From: Lysobacterales bacterium | GTDB taxonomy: Bacteria > Pseudomonadota > Gammaproteobacteria > Xanthomonadales > Marinicellaceae | DNA length: 49,950 nucleotides | Assembly: GCA_026990095.1 (NCBI GenBank) | Contig: JALSIL010000475.1 | Location: forward strand, 1 to 49,950 | Reading direction: 5' to 3' | Shown here: piece after piece, positions 42,133-49,950 of the stretch | How the letters are laid out: each line of letters begins with the position of its first letter | Numbering within the stretch: the first letter of the stretch is position 1 | Notes under the pieces: generated by a model | The model's database searches: none | What the model was told of the DNA's origin: nothing | The model's input: the letters and a program-made list of their open reading frames with translations, nothing else | Translations under genes and position numbers: made by a program

Positions 42133-43739
42133 TGGATTTCATCATTCCGGCCAAAGCCCTTTCTCTGCTTTCTCCAGGCATAAAACCAAATAACCCAGAA
42201 TTATCTTTAAAAATAGGACAGCAGCTTGATGCCAAGATACTCAACATTTCCGTTGAAAGAAATATTATTGAATTACAACTTAACAAGGCCATTGTAAAAG
42301 TTACCGCCGACCCGCCACTGACATCCCAACCCCCTTTAACTCAGTCACTGCCACCATTCACAAAAGGTGAGCAAATTTCATTACTTGTTAGCAAACTCTT
42401 GCCAAGGCCCGAACTTACCCTTGAACTCACAGCACCTCCCTCTCAAAAACAATCCCAATTTCCGTTAACGGGCGAAAACAAAACAATAAATCAAGCTGGT
42501 AATGGGTTCAAATCAAATCCTGCTGCTTTGAAATTATTATTCACCACAACGATACAACCTCAGATTGTAAAAAACAGTACAGATGGACAACTTTCTCTGT
42601 TAGAGAAAGGTCAACCATTCACTGCAAAAATCATATCAATAGAAAATAGCAGTTTAAAGCTTGAGTTAATGTCTGCCCCCAAAAATAATAGATTTGGCGT
42701 CACACAATCAATTAAAACAACCGTTCTTTCAGTCCCACTGGAAAAGATTTCACAACCTCAAACTTCATTGTTCAAGACTGATCTGTCTCAATTGAAGACG
42801 GGGCAATTAATATCATTGGAGATAACTAAAACAGGAAATCACCCAGAATTTAAAATCCTGAAAAACCAACCGCCCCCTCCATTGGTGACTCCAGAAAAAA
42901 TACTGACAGAAACAATCAGGCGCTTTCTTCCGGTTCAGCAGTCGCCATTTATTTTTATTGAACAGTTAGGGGAAAATATACCATCCCTCATTGCAGATAA
43001 AACAATTCCCGATACGTTAAAGCAGTTAGCTCAGCAAATTCTGCAACAACTACCAAAAAAAATCACTCTGACTCATCCCCAAGGACTCAAGAAAAGCATT
43101 AATAATTCTGGACTTTTTCTGGAAAGTAGATTATTCCAATCAGAACAAGACCCTTTATTAAAAAATCAAACTGATTTTAAAGCTGTTACTCTAAAATTCA
43201 TTCAGGCTTTGAAACAGCAATTGCCAATAACATTGGCTTCGGAGTTTCAAAGCACTGAAAATAAATCCCTGGACCTAAAACAACTGCAAAATAATGCAGA
43301 AAGTTCGATAGCAAAAATTGTTTTGGATCAAATATCTTCTTTGCCGAAAGAAGATATGCCAAAACAGATTCTGCATTTGGAATTACCCTATCTAGGCGAT
43401 CAAAAAAATGTAGAAAATATCACCATCCAAATTGAGCAAGACAATAACAATCAGGCGCAAACAGAAAAAGATAATTGGACTGTAGACATCACACTCAATC
43501 CACCTCGGTTAGGTGAATTATTTTGCAAAATCTCCTGCATTAATGGCACCATCAGCACCTATTTCTGGAGTAATTCCTCTAAAACCAATAACTTGGTCAA
43601 TCAAAATCTGGATTTTCTTAAAAGCCGCCTTGAAGCGTCTGGACTTAAAACCGGCCAAATCAAAGCACATGACCACGCGCCTAAATCCGCTAAAAAAGGC
43701 ATTGAATGCTCGCATAAATTAATTGACGAACAAATCTAA
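42132..43739 (+). CDS. FliK-like flagellar hook-length control domain protein
   Basis: A 535-residue protein, low complexity and Gln/Lys/Pro-rich through most of its length, with a C-terminal hook-length control domain: DITLNPPRLGELFCKISCING followed by LVNQNLDFLKSRLEASGL. The N-terminal part contains repeated beta-rich segments (LKTGQLISLEITKTG and GQPFTAKIISIENSSLKLEL). No other flagellar gene is in the window. ATG 42132-42134 is preferred, overlapping the HDOD stop by one base. It could be an orphan FliK or a type III-like secretion ruler. Confidence 0.75.
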   Translation: MDFIIPAKALSLLSPGIKPNNPELSLKIGQQLDAKILNISVERNIIELQLNKAIVKVTADPPLTSQPPLTQSLPPFTKGEQISLLVSKLLPRPELTLELTAPPSQKQSQFPLTGENKTINQAGNGFKSNPAALKLLFTTTIQPQIVKNSTDGQLSLLEKGQPFTAKIISIENSSLKLELMSAPKNNRFGVTQSIKTTVLSVPLEKISQPQTSLFKTDLSQLKTGQLISLEITKTGNHPEFKILKNQPPPPLVTPEKILTETIRRFLPVQQSPFIFIEQLGENIPSLIADKTIPDTLKQLAQQILQQLPKKITLTHPQGLKKSINNSGLFLESRLFQSEQDPLLKNQTDFKAVTLKFIQALKQQLPITLASEFQSTENKSLDLKQLQNNAESSIAKIVLDQISSLPKEDMPKQILHLELPYLGDQKNVENITIQIEQDNNNQAQTEKDNWTVDITLNPPRLGELFCKISCINGTISTYFWSNSSKTNNLVNQNLDFLKSRLEASGLKTGQIKAHDHAPKSAKKGIECSHKLIDEQI

Positions 43740-44091
43740 AACAATAATTGTTTTTTTGAAATACGACCACCCTACCCGTATTTCAAAATTATTATTTGTC
43801 TTTACCAAACTCCCCTCTTGACACTAATAAAATAGTTGCGAAATTAGTTAAAATACCAGATACTTTTACCAGTATTCACAATAGTCATGGGAGCAGATCA
43901 TCCGAATTCCCGACTTTGAAGCTGTTCGAGTTTTGATTTATGGATGCAAAACAAGAAAAAGGTGGGCGGAAAAGAGTTACATACAGAATTATGTCCATTT
44001 TCATTCCAAACACCATTTATCAAAATCTTAAGCAAGTTTTTAAATAATCTGCGCCTGCGCTAAACATACATTACTAGGAGGAAAAAACCAC
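43740..44091. other. Intergenic region with terminator and leader
   Basis: A 352-bp gap. It contains the stem-loop at 43754-43788 and the AGGAGG ribosome-binding site of the repeat protein at about 44075-44080. A 35-codon frame at 43940-44047 has no ribosome-binding site and is not called. Confidence 0.5.
43754..43788 (+). terminator. Terminator-like stem-loop after FliK-like gene
   Basis: A perfect 12-bp stem (TTTTGAAATACG and complement) with an 11-base loop, 14 bp after the stop codon, followed by TTATTATTTG. The stem is AT-rich and the T tract imperfect, so termination may be partial. Confidence 0.55.
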
Positions 44092-44412
44092 ATGAAAAAA
44101 TCCATTATTTTAGGAATGAGTGTCTTCGGAATAATTTTCAACTCAATCCAAAGCTTTGCTGATAACGATCAATATCCAGCTACTAATTTTCAGCCAAAAG
44201 TTATTTATATCGATAAAGACCTAGTGAAATCAACACCACAAAAAGCTGAGTTTGACCCGAAATATCCAGCTACCAATTTTCAACCCAAAGTCATCTACAT
44301 TGACAAAAGTGCAGCTACTACCTCATCCTCTACACCAAGAAAAAAAGCTGAATTTGACCCAAAATATCCAGCGGCGAATTTTGAACCTAAAGTCATTTTC
44401 CCTGCGGGCTAG
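44092..44412 (+). CDS. Small exported protein with three internal repeats, unrecognised
   Basis: A 106-residue protein with a clear signal peptide (MKKSIILGMSVFGIIFNSIQ, cleavage near SFA-DN). The mature part is three copies of a 15-residue unit, YPATNFQPKVIYIDK, at residues 28-42, 58-72 and 92-106 (third copy diverged, YPAANFEPKVIFPAG), joined by linkers with KAEFDPK in the last two. A strong AGGAGG precedes the ATG by about ten bases, and a perfect hairpin follows the gene. I do not know the function; the aromatic/proline pattern suggests a short periplasmic binding or structural repeat. Confidence 0.8.
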   Translation: MKKSIILGMSVFGIIFNSIQSFADNDQYPATNFQPKVIYIDKDLVKSTPQKAEFDPKYPATNFQPKVIYIDKSAATTSSSTPRKKAEFDPKYPAANFEPKVIFPAG

Positions 44413-44431
44413 CTGGAAAAACAACTCAATC

Positions 44432-44457
44432 GGGCATGCTTTGATGAAAGCATGCCC
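44432..44457 (+). terminator. Stem-loop after the repeat protein gene
   Basis: A perfect 11-bp stem (GGGCATGCTTT and complement) with a four-base GATG loop, 19 bp after the stop codon. No long T tract follows on the plus strand (ATTAAACC). It is likely an mRNA end or factor-assisted terminator. Confidence 0.55.
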
Positions 44458-44650
44458 ATTAAACCATTGTCTTTCGTTCCCTGGCACTTAGGAACGCGCA
44501 TGAAATAACTAGAGCAACAGACTGTCTTGTTATCTGTCTTTAAGGCGTAGAATACAACGCCTGTTGCCCAACTTATTCCGTATACGTTCTTTACTTATCC
44601 CTAATTTACAGCATCAACAATACAACCAATCAATACTTATAGCCCATCTC

Positions 44651-44680
44651 TTGAAAAAACAAACATTGCCACCATTAAAT
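44651..44680 (+). promoter_or_regulatory. Weak candidate promoter of trxC
   Basis: TTGAAA at 44651-44656 and TTAAAT at 44675-44680 are separated by 18 bp, 41 bp before the ATG. The match to sigma70 is partial, and it is offered only as a candidate. Confidence 0.25.
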
Positions 44681-44721
44681 GAGTAACTTTTTTTAATATT
44701 TCTACTTAACGGAGTCCGGCT

Positions 44722-45156
44722 ATGAGCGCAACACATATTGTTTGTCCCCACTGTAACATTACCAATCGTATCCCCAGTGAGAAATTAGCAAACAAACCCA
44801 TCTGTGGGAAATGCAAAAAACCGCTTTTCTTTGCTAAACCTTTAGAGCTCAACACCACTAATTTTACATCTCATATCAGCAAAAATGATATCCCAGTTGT
44901 TGTAGACTTCTGGGCAGAATGGTGTGGACCTTGTAAAATGATGGCTCCAATGTTTGCTCAGGCGACTACGCAGCTTGAACCCAAAGTCCGCATGGCTAAA
45001 GTCAACACCGAGCAGGAACAAAATATAGCTGCACAATTTAATATCCGCAGCATTCCAACCCTGATAATTTTTAAACATGGCAAAGAAATTGCCCGTCAAT
45101 CTGGAGCCATGGATAGTCAAAGCCTAATACAATGGGTTAATCAACACTTGAATTAA
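44722..45156 (+). CDS. trxC: Thioredoxin 2 (zinc-containing)
   Basis: A 144-residue TrxC. The N-terminal zinc-binding part has the two Cys pairs VCPHCN and ICGKCKKPLF, and the thioredoxin domain contains the WCGPC active site in VDFWAEWCGPCKMMAP, with the cis-Pro segment IRSIPTLIIFKHG. It reduces cytoplasmic disulfides and is often linked to oxidative stress. GGAG about eight bases upstream supports ATG 44722. Confidence 0.96.
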   Translation: MSATHIVCPHCNITNRIPSEKLANKPICGKCKKPLFFAKPLELNTTNFTSHISKNDIPVVVDFWAEWCGPCKMMAPMFAQATTQLEPKVRMAKVNTEQEQNIAAQFNIRSIPTLIIFKHGKEIARQSGAMDSQSLIQWVNQHLN

Positions 45157-45215
45157 ACCAACATAATTTTCAGGGATAATTATAAAATGATGGCTATTTT
45201 TAAATACACAAAACC

Positions 45216-45689
45216 TTGATAGATTTAAGTTTAATCTTTTCTATTGTAATTTTACTCTTAACGGCAAATGGCCTGCCAATCATTGCTCGAAATCTATTAA
45301 CAGAAAAACTAGAATATCCTATTGATTTCGGGATTAAATTGCCTGATCACCATCCTATTTTTGGCATATCAAAAACATGGCGCGGTGTCATTGCCTCAAT
45401 TTTAGGCACTGGTGCATTAGCCTATTTAATCGGGTTTCCAAAAATCGTAATTGCAAAGTTTGGTTTTTACGCAATGCTTGGTGATTTATTTTCCAGCTTC
45501 TTTAAACGCCGCATGGGTTTACCTGAAAGCTCTAAAACACGGGGCCTTGATGTCATTCCAGAATCATTATTCCCTCTCATAATGTTACATAATCATTTGA
45601 ATATCAATATGCTCGAAATTGTTATCATTGTTGGAATTTTCGTTATTGTGGAAATCACACTTTCACCTGTTTTATACTGTTTACGCTGA
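45216..45689 (+). CDS. CarS-like (CDP-archaeol synthase family) membrane protein
   Basis: A 157-residue membrane protein of the bacterial branch of the CDP-archaeol synthase family, with about four membrane segments. Conserved parts are LTANGLPIIARNLL, GISKTWRGVIASILG, AMLGDLFSSFFKRRMGL and LDVIPESLFPL. In bacteria the lipid substrate is not established. Start is TTG 45216-45218; the ATG codons just upstream are out of frame and make an 11-codon frame ending over the TTG. The last codons and stop (ending PVLYCLR) lie in the end of a MITE-like repeat, and relatives I recall continue a few residues longer, so the C-terminus may have been remodelled. Confidence 0.75.
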   Translation: MIDLSLIFSIVILLLTANGLPIIARNLLTEKLEYPIDFGIKLPDHHPIFGISKTWRGVIASILGTGALAYLIGFPKIVIAKFGFYAMLGDLFSSFFKRRMGLPESSKTRGLDVIPESLFPLIMLHNHLNINMLEIVIIVGIFVIVEITLSPVLYCLR

Positions 45690-45778
45690 AAAATGCACTT
45701 TTGACGTTATGTAACATACTGAATGTAAATTAATTATTATGAATGTAGCGAGGTATTTTTGACCGTAAATAGCATATA
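45673..45778. repeat. MITE-like core repeat, copy 2
   Basis: A 106-bp unit with inverted ends (TATACTGTTTACGCTGAAAA and, on the opposite strand, TATATGCTATTTACGGTCAAAA). Its reverse complement aligns with 8076-8178 over the full length. It overlaps the last five codons and the stop of the CarS-like gene and ends 43 bp before the next gene. Confidence 0.75.
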
Positions 45779-45821
45779 TCGACTGCATATCCGAAAAAGG
45801 CCTTACTAAAAATTACAAGCA

Positions 45822-46580
45822 ATGGCTAACAAGCGCTTAAGAGTTCTCACCTACAATATCCATAAAGGTTTCAGTACGGGCAATCGCCGCTTTGTTTTAA
45901 AGCAAATTCATAAACATTTGATTGCCGAAGACGCTGACCTCTTATTTCTTCAGGAATTACAAGGCAAGCATCAATCGCATCAGGAAAAAATCAAAGACTG
46001 GCCTGAACAGTGCCAATCCGAATTTCTTGCCGAAAAAAACTGGCCTCATTACGCCTATGGAAAAAATGCAACCTATAGTGCCGGCCACCACGGCAATGCC
46101 ATATTAAGCAAATTTGCTCTCGAATCCTGGGAGAATATCAACGTATCGCCTTTTTCATGGGCGAGTCGCAGTATTTTGCACGGCGTTGTTAATATTCCGC
46201 CACTTAAAACCAGGTTACACATGGTCTGCGTGCATTTTGGCTTAACTTCTTATGAGAGAAAACGACAAATCGAAACGCTCAGCCAACGTATTGAAGCACA
46301 TGTTCCGGCTAATGAACCTTTAATCGTAGCAGGTGATTTTAATGATTGGCTTGGTCGTGCGGATAAACAATTTTATCAGCATCTTCATTTACAAGAGGTT
46401 TTTCTCACCTTACATGGCGCACATGCAAAATCATTCCCGAGCTGGCTCCCTGTTTTGCCTATGGATCGAATTTATTTCCGTGGTTTGCATGCAATTGAAT
46501 GCAACCGTTTAGGCCCATCTCCTTGGCACGAACTTTCAGACCATAGCCCACTTATGGCAATTTTCGAACTTGCCTCTTAA
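45822..46580 (+). CDS. Endonuclease/exonuclease/phosphatase family protein (YbhP-like)
   Basis: A 252-residue member of the DNase I-like metal-dependent phosphodiesterase fold. Catalytic motifs in order are LTYNIHKG, LFLQELQG (metal Glu), VCVHFGLTSYERKRQ, VAGDFNDWLG and the terminal SDHSPLMAIF. Relatives of this size are compared with E. coli YbhP, which lies near cardiolipin synthase genes; a phospholipid-linked role is possible, but the substrate is unknown. It ends 36 bp from the convergent gene. Confidence 0.88.
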   Translation: MANKRLRVLTYNIHKGFSTGNRRFVLKQIHKHLIAEDADLLFLQELQGKHQSHQEKIKDWPEQCQSEFLAEKNWPHYAYGKNATYSAGHHGNAILSKFALESWENINVSPFSWASRSILHGVVNIPPLKTRLHMVCVHFGLTSYERKRQIETLSQRIEAHVPANEPLIVAGDFNDWLGRADKQFYQHLHLQEVFLTLHGAHAKSFPSWLPVLPMDRIYFRGLHAIECNRLGPSPWHELSDHSPLMAIFELAS

Positions 46581-46616
46581 CTTAGGAACGTGCACGGAAT
46601 TAAGTTTACTGAAAGT

Positions 46617-46928
46617 TTAATCCAGCCAATCAGCCAGATCCATGTCTTCATTCTTAGGTTTATGAATATCCGGATCGGAATAACCTAAATCATCAACTTC
46701 CAGGTCTCCAAAGGGCGCACTCCAGTCCTCTGGTGTTTCAATATAATCAAACGTTGAACTATACCAGCTATCCTTGTCGTATTCGCTAATATCACCATTA
46801 GAATACTGAACTTCTATCGTATCGCCATTATCATCAATAGCTACTACAACAAAAGTTAAATCATTCTCTAAGTCTTTGTACCAACTTCCAATTACTGGAT
46901 CTGTAACAGTTGTCATGATCGGCACCAT
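46617..46928 (-). CDS. Small acidic protein, DUF6763-like
   Basis: A 103-residue very acidic protein. The N-terminal half has DPVIGSWYKDLENDLTFVVV and IDDNGDTIEVQYSNGDISEYD, resembling small proteins widespread in gammaproteobacteria; the C-terminus is EDWSAPFGDLEVDDLGYSD. I believe that it belongs to the DUF6763 group, function unknown. ATG 46926-46928 is the longest start; ATG 46914-46916 (MTTVTDP) is at least as likely. Confidence 0.75.
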   Translation of the reverse strand: MVPIMTTVTDPVIGSWYKDLENDLTFVVVAIDDNGDTIEVQYSNGDISEYDKDSWYSSTFDYIETPEDWSAPFGDLEVDDLGYSDPDIHKPKNEDMDLADWLD

Positions 46929-47090
46929 AAATTGAGTCCTATAGTGCTATTTATAGACCAATCGATAGGGGTAAAGCAAGTAAAATCGATGTGAATTATA
47001 AAATTGAATCAGATGAGCATAGATGTTATTTTGAAGGGTTAGGTTTTATTGCATTGCATCGAACCAAACAGCCCGTCAAATCTATCGCAA

Positions 47091-47636
47091 CTAATTGAAT
47101 ATACTAAATAACCCTAGTGAAACACCAGTAAGAAACAGAATCAACAAAGCAAATAAAGACAATACCCCGAAAAATAAATAAAAAGGATTAACCAGAGGAC
47201 CGATACTAAAATATTGCTCCAAAATATTATCAGCAGAATTTAAAAGCGAGCGGATCTCGAACAATTTTTTTGCCTGACCGAAAAAATTCAAAGCACCTTT
47301 TTTACCTGACTTCATCGCATGCCAACTTTGGGCAACGTCTTCAGTGACATCATCCATCATTTCTTCAGCAATTTTGGGGATATCCTTTAAATTTTCCAGA
47401 GCAAACCAGAAACGCGTTAAAATCAGGACTGGAATGATCGCCAATCCAACAACTCCCAGACTCATTACCAAAGAAAAATGATGCAAATGAAAAAAATAGA
47501 CAAAAATCCAGACAATGATTGCTAAGGATATCAACAGCAGGATCCCAAGAGCATCAGCCAGATCATCTACCAAAGGCAATAAACGCTGAAAGACTGTTTG
47601 CAATTTTTCCAATGCAGATGATTCAAGTACCATCAT
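47091..47636 (-). CDS. Inner-membrane protein coupled to rapA, unrecognised
   Basis: A 181-residue protein with three to four membrane segments: ILLLISLAIIVWIFVYFF, LVMSLGVVGLAIIPVLIL and a long C-terminal pair from YLFFGVLSLFALLILF to the end. Between lies an amphipathic charged part (LKDIPKIAEEMMDDVTEDVA). Its ATG overlaps the rapA stop (TAATG), which means that the two are probably co-translated, but I know of no shared function. Confidence 0.75.
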   Translation of the reverse strand: MMVLESSALEKLQTVFQRLLPLVDDLADALGILLLISLAIIVWIFVYFFHLHHFSLVMSLGVVGLAIIPVLILTRFWFALENLKDIPKIAEEMMDDVTEDVAQSWHAMKSGKKGALNFFGQAKKLFEIRSLLNSADNILEQYFSIGPLVNPFYLFFGVLSLFALLILFLTGVSLGLFSIFN

Positions 47637-49950
47637 TAACTCACGACCAAAAATCTAACTGCATCCATTTTCAGCCTGGCGTCATTCATTTTACTGTGCA
47701 AATCTCGCGTCAGGTTCTGCAGATATTCAATCTCCTCATCTTTGATACCTGGGTTCACCTTTTTTAATCTGACCAGGCGTTTAATTTCATCGCTCATGGT
47801 TTCAAGCATTTCTGAAACGCTTTCTTGCACAATATCCTCCATTTCATGACTTGCTGTTTGTTGCGCTGTTTCAAGTAAACTATTAATATGACTTTTCTGG
47901 CTAATTAGAAAATCAGTGATTTTTTCTTTTTCAACTTCAGTATCAACTTCAATCAAACTACCATGATTGATCTGACTAGAAAGATCATTACCTTGTTGGT
48001 CAATCAAGATGCGTACCGGCGTTGGAGGTAAAAATCTACCAATTTTTAATATTGCCGGGGCACTGCATTCAACAATAAACAAAACTTCCAGCAGGAATTG
48101 GCCTGGCTTTATTTCTGGATGGCTGACCACACTGACTGAAGCATTGCCGATTTCACTGGACAATGTCAGTTCCATGGCATCAGCTACCATCGCATGCTCC
48201 CAGGACAAAAACTGCATATCCTCACGGGCTAATGCAATTTCCCGGTTTACTGTGACAGTAACGCCATCTTCCGGAACATGAGGAAAATAATCAATTCGTC
48301 TGTGTTCACCCGGTTTTAGAATATGGCAATCCGCTGAATGGTATTCATAATCAACACCATAACAATCGAAAACCTGCTCCATATAATCCCAAAGCGTATC
48401 TGGCTTAAAACTTTGTATTTGCTGAATATACAGCTCTGCCTCCTGTTTACGACAAGAGTTTAACTCCAATAATTGATCACGACCATCGTGTAACTGTTGC
48501 TCCAATTTCTGAGTTAATTCTGATGTCGCCACAACAAATTGATCCATGCCAGAATGATCATTGGCAGATAATCTTTGCTTCAATTCCTGTGCCTGTAATT
48601 CATAAACTTTCGATGCTGCTGAACAATTTTTCCGAAAAGCATCCAAGCCCTTGTGATACCAGTGAAACAATATTTCCTGAGGTGTTTTTTCAAGATAGGG
48701 AACATGAATCTGAATAACCTCTGTCTGACCGATCCTATCCAGTCGACCAATACGCTGCTGCAATAAATCAGGATTTTCCGGCAGATCAAATAAAATCAAA
48801 TGATGCACAAACTGGAAATTTCTGCCTTCACTGCCAATTTCAGAACAAATCAATATTCGAGCATTACTGTCAGGATCGTCAAAATAAGCTGCGGCCCTAT
48901 CGCGCTCAATAATGGTTAATCCTTCATGAAATACAGCAGCCGGTATTCCAGTCTTGTTATTGAGTGCCTGCCCTAACGCCATGGCCATTTCGGCGCTATG
49001 ACAAATCAGAACTGATTTCTCCTGATCTAATTCTCGGATTTTATCAACCAACCAACGATACCTAGGGTCATCCTGAATATTATCCTTCGGATCTATTACC
49101 TCATTTTTTGTTAATGGATAATGATGACATTGTCTTTCTGGAAAACCGCCAACTGTTTTTCGAGAATTTCTAAACAATATTCGGCCAGTACCATGATGGT
49201 CGAGCAGTAATTGCAAAATTTCCTGTCGGGCAGATTCTGCCTGCTCAGGCTGATCAAGCTGCTCCAACAAGGTTTCAACATTTTCTCGCTTTAGTAAATT
49301 TTTTAGACTAAATTCCAGTTCTTGAGTTAAGGATTTACCATCAGCTAATAACTTGGCGACTTTGGCAACCGGTTCAAATTGAGATTCTTCATCAAGAAAA
49401 GCCTTAAAATTATGAAAACGGTCAGGGTCTAACAATCGGAGTCTGGCGAAATGGCTTTTCTTGCCCAATTGTTCGGGGGTTGCACTTAACAAGATTAGTC
49501 CTGCTGACTGGATACTTAATTTTTCTATAAACTGATATTCAAGACTGGGATTTGTTTCATCCCATTCAATATGATGAGCCTCGTCGACAACCACCATATC
49601 CCATGTCGCTTCCAGTGCCTGAAGCTGTCGATCTGGATATTGCTTGAAAAAATCCAGACTGCATAAAATTAATTGTTCAGACTGAAATGGATTTTTACTA
49701 TGGGTTTCGACACAGCGTTCCTGGTCAAAAATACTGAATCGAAGATTAAATCGCCTGAGCATCTCAACCAGCCATTGATATTGCAGACTTTCAGGAACAA
49801 TAATCAATACTCTGCTGCTTAAACCGTTAATGATCCGATGCTGCAAAATCAAACCGGCTTCAATGGTTTTCCCCAAACCCACCTCATCAGCCAACATCAC
49901 CCGAGTCACCGGTCTGTTTGCGGCTTCATGAGCAATATAAATTTGATGCT
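47636..49950 (-). CDS. rapA: RNA polymerase-associated protein RapA, N-terminus cut by window
   Basis: The C-terminal 770 residues of a Swi2/Snf2-type ATPase that recycles RNA polymerase after transcription. The frame runs to the window edge without a stop (upstream residues HQIYIAHEAANRP), so the N-terminal Tudor-like domains are outside. Helicase motifs are MLADEVGLGKTIEAGLI (I), VVVDEAHHIEWDE (II, DEAH), ILLSATPEQLGKKS (III), ICSEIGSEGRNFQ (V) and LLQQRIGRLDRIGQ (VI). The C-terminal RapA-specific domains follow. Against the usual length of about 950-970 residues, some 180-200 residues are missing here. Confidence 0.96.
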   Translation of the reverse strand, partial: HQIYIAHEAANRPVTRVMLADEVGLGKTIEAGLILQHRIINGLSSRVLIIVPESLQYQWLVEMLRRFNLRFSIFDQERCVETHSKNPFQSEQLILCSLDFFKQYPDRQLQALEATWDMVVVDEAHHIEWDETNPSLEYQFIEKLSIQSAGLILLSATPEQLGKKSHFARLRLLDPDRFHNFKAFLDEESQFEPVAKVAKLLADGKSLTQELEFSLKNLLKRENVETLLEQLDQPEQAESARQEILQLLLDHHGTGRILFRNSRKTVGGFPERQCHHYPLTKNEVIDPKDNIQDDPRYRWLVDKIRELDQEKSVLICHSAEMAMALGQALNNKTGIPAAVFHEGLTIIERDRAAAYFDDPDSNARILICSEIGSEGRNFQFVHHLILFDLPENPDLLQQRIGRLDRIGQTEVIQIHVPYLEKTPQEILFHWYHKGLDAFRKNCSAASKVYELQAQELKQRLSANDHSGMDQFVVATSELTQKLEQQLHDGRDQLLELNSCRKQEAELYIQQIQSFKPDTLWDYMEQVFDCYGVDYEYHSADCHILKPGEHRRIDYFPHVPEDGVTVTVNREIALAREDMQFLSWEHAMVADAMELTLSSEIGNASVSVVSHPEIKPGQFLLEVLFIVECSAPAILKIGRFLPPTPVRILIDQQGNDLSSQINHGSLIEVDTEVEKEKITDFLISQKSHINSLLETAQQTASHEMEDIVQESVSEMLETMSDEIKRLVRLKKVNPGIKDEEIEYLQNLTRDLHSKMNDARLKMDAVRFLVVS

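Larger units (their letters stand above)
44413..44721. other. Intergenic region with hairpins upstream of trxC
   Basis: A 309-bp gap. Besides the 44432-44457 stem-loop it contains CGTTCC/GGAACG (44475-44496) and a nested pair GCAACAG/CTGTTGC enclosing AGGCGT/ACGCCT (44514-44567). The structured segment could be a leader or small RNA, but there is no direct evidence. Confidence 0.4.

Noticed and set aside
43940..44047. 35-codon frame beginning MDAKQEKGGRKRVTYR
   Set aside because: No ribosome-binding site and no similarity I recognise; it may be chance or leader sequence.
45187..45219. Short frame (MMAIFKYTKP) ending over the TTG start of the CarS-like gene
   Set aside because: It could be a coupling leader ORF, but there is no clear ribosome-binding site or conservation evidence.
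1..49950. tRNA, rRNA or CRISPR arrays
   Set aside because: No tRNA-like T-loop or acceptor signature, no rRNA sequence and no spaced direct-repeat array was seen while reading both strands; a covariance-model scan was not possible.
1..49950. Insertion sequences with transposase
   Set aside because: No transposase or integrase gene was recognised; only non-coding inverted-repeat elements were found.

Overview
This window reads as the chromosome of an AT-rich gammaproteobacterium. The evidence is a RapA-type RNA polymerase recycling ATPase, the exbB-exbD-lpxK-Trm112-kdsB lipid A/Kdo block, and a large exopolysaccharide locus of the exosortase A (XrtA)/PEP-CTERM type that includes a PEP-CTERM protein with the VPLPGA sorting motif. 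A methylotroph-like or aquatic sulfur-oxidiser-like lineage would fit, but the order cannot be fixed from the sequence alone. Nearly everything from 1 to 41 kb lies on the minus strand, except one four-gene plus-strand island at 18.0-21.2 kb.

Reading the minus strand in its direction of transcription, the housekeeping part is prmB, aroC, an MFS transporter, then exbB-exbD-lpxK-Trm112-kdsB (39-35 kb). It is followed by the canonical XrtA-type polysaccharide machine: TPR lipoprotein PrsT, outer-membrane export lipoprotein, chain-length protein, tyrosine autokinase, beta-barrel protein, AAA ATPase, DUF3473 deacetylase, FemAB protein, glycosyltransferase and amidotransferase (34.8-21.2 kb).

The plus-strand island encodes a 200-residue protein with a Tat-like signal, a PqqD-like carrier/recognition protein, an HprK-related kinase and an uncharacterised nucleotidyltransferase. 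It meets the amidotransferase with overlapping stop codons. To its left the minus-strand locus resumes with a glycosyltransferase carrying a G9 tract, a PaaK/CapK-like adenylating enzyme, a Cys-less asparagine-synthetase homologue, a polysaccharide deacetylase, an O-ligase, a flippase, a TPR secreted protein, a methyltransferase, the PEP-CTERM protein, an acyltransferase-like protein, an acyl carrier protein, two exosortase-associated alpha/beta hydrolases, another glycosyltransferase and a third asparagine-synthetase-type enzyme cut by the window edge. The exosortase gene itself, and the AMP-ligase and PLP-decarboxylase that usually accompany the hydrolase/ACP set, are not in the window.

The right end (41-50 kb) holds an HDOD signalling protein coupled to a FliK-like protein, a small exported protein with three sequence repeats, thioredoxin 2, a bacterial CarS-like membrane protein, an endonuclease/exonuclease/phosphatase protein, a small acidic protein, a membrane protein and the C-terminal three quarters of rapA.

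The most interesting unexplained content is (i) the PqqD/HprK-like/nucleotidyltransferase island plus the Cys-less asparagine synthetase, a combination resembling lasso-peptide tailoring sets without the usual peptidase; (ii) two 9-bp C tracts, in and upstream of one glycosyltransferase, which could give phase variation; (iii) a roughly 105-bp MITE-like element in two copies 37 kb apart, one forming the end of the CarS-like gene; and (iv) several strong unannotated inverted repeats within the polysaccharide locus.
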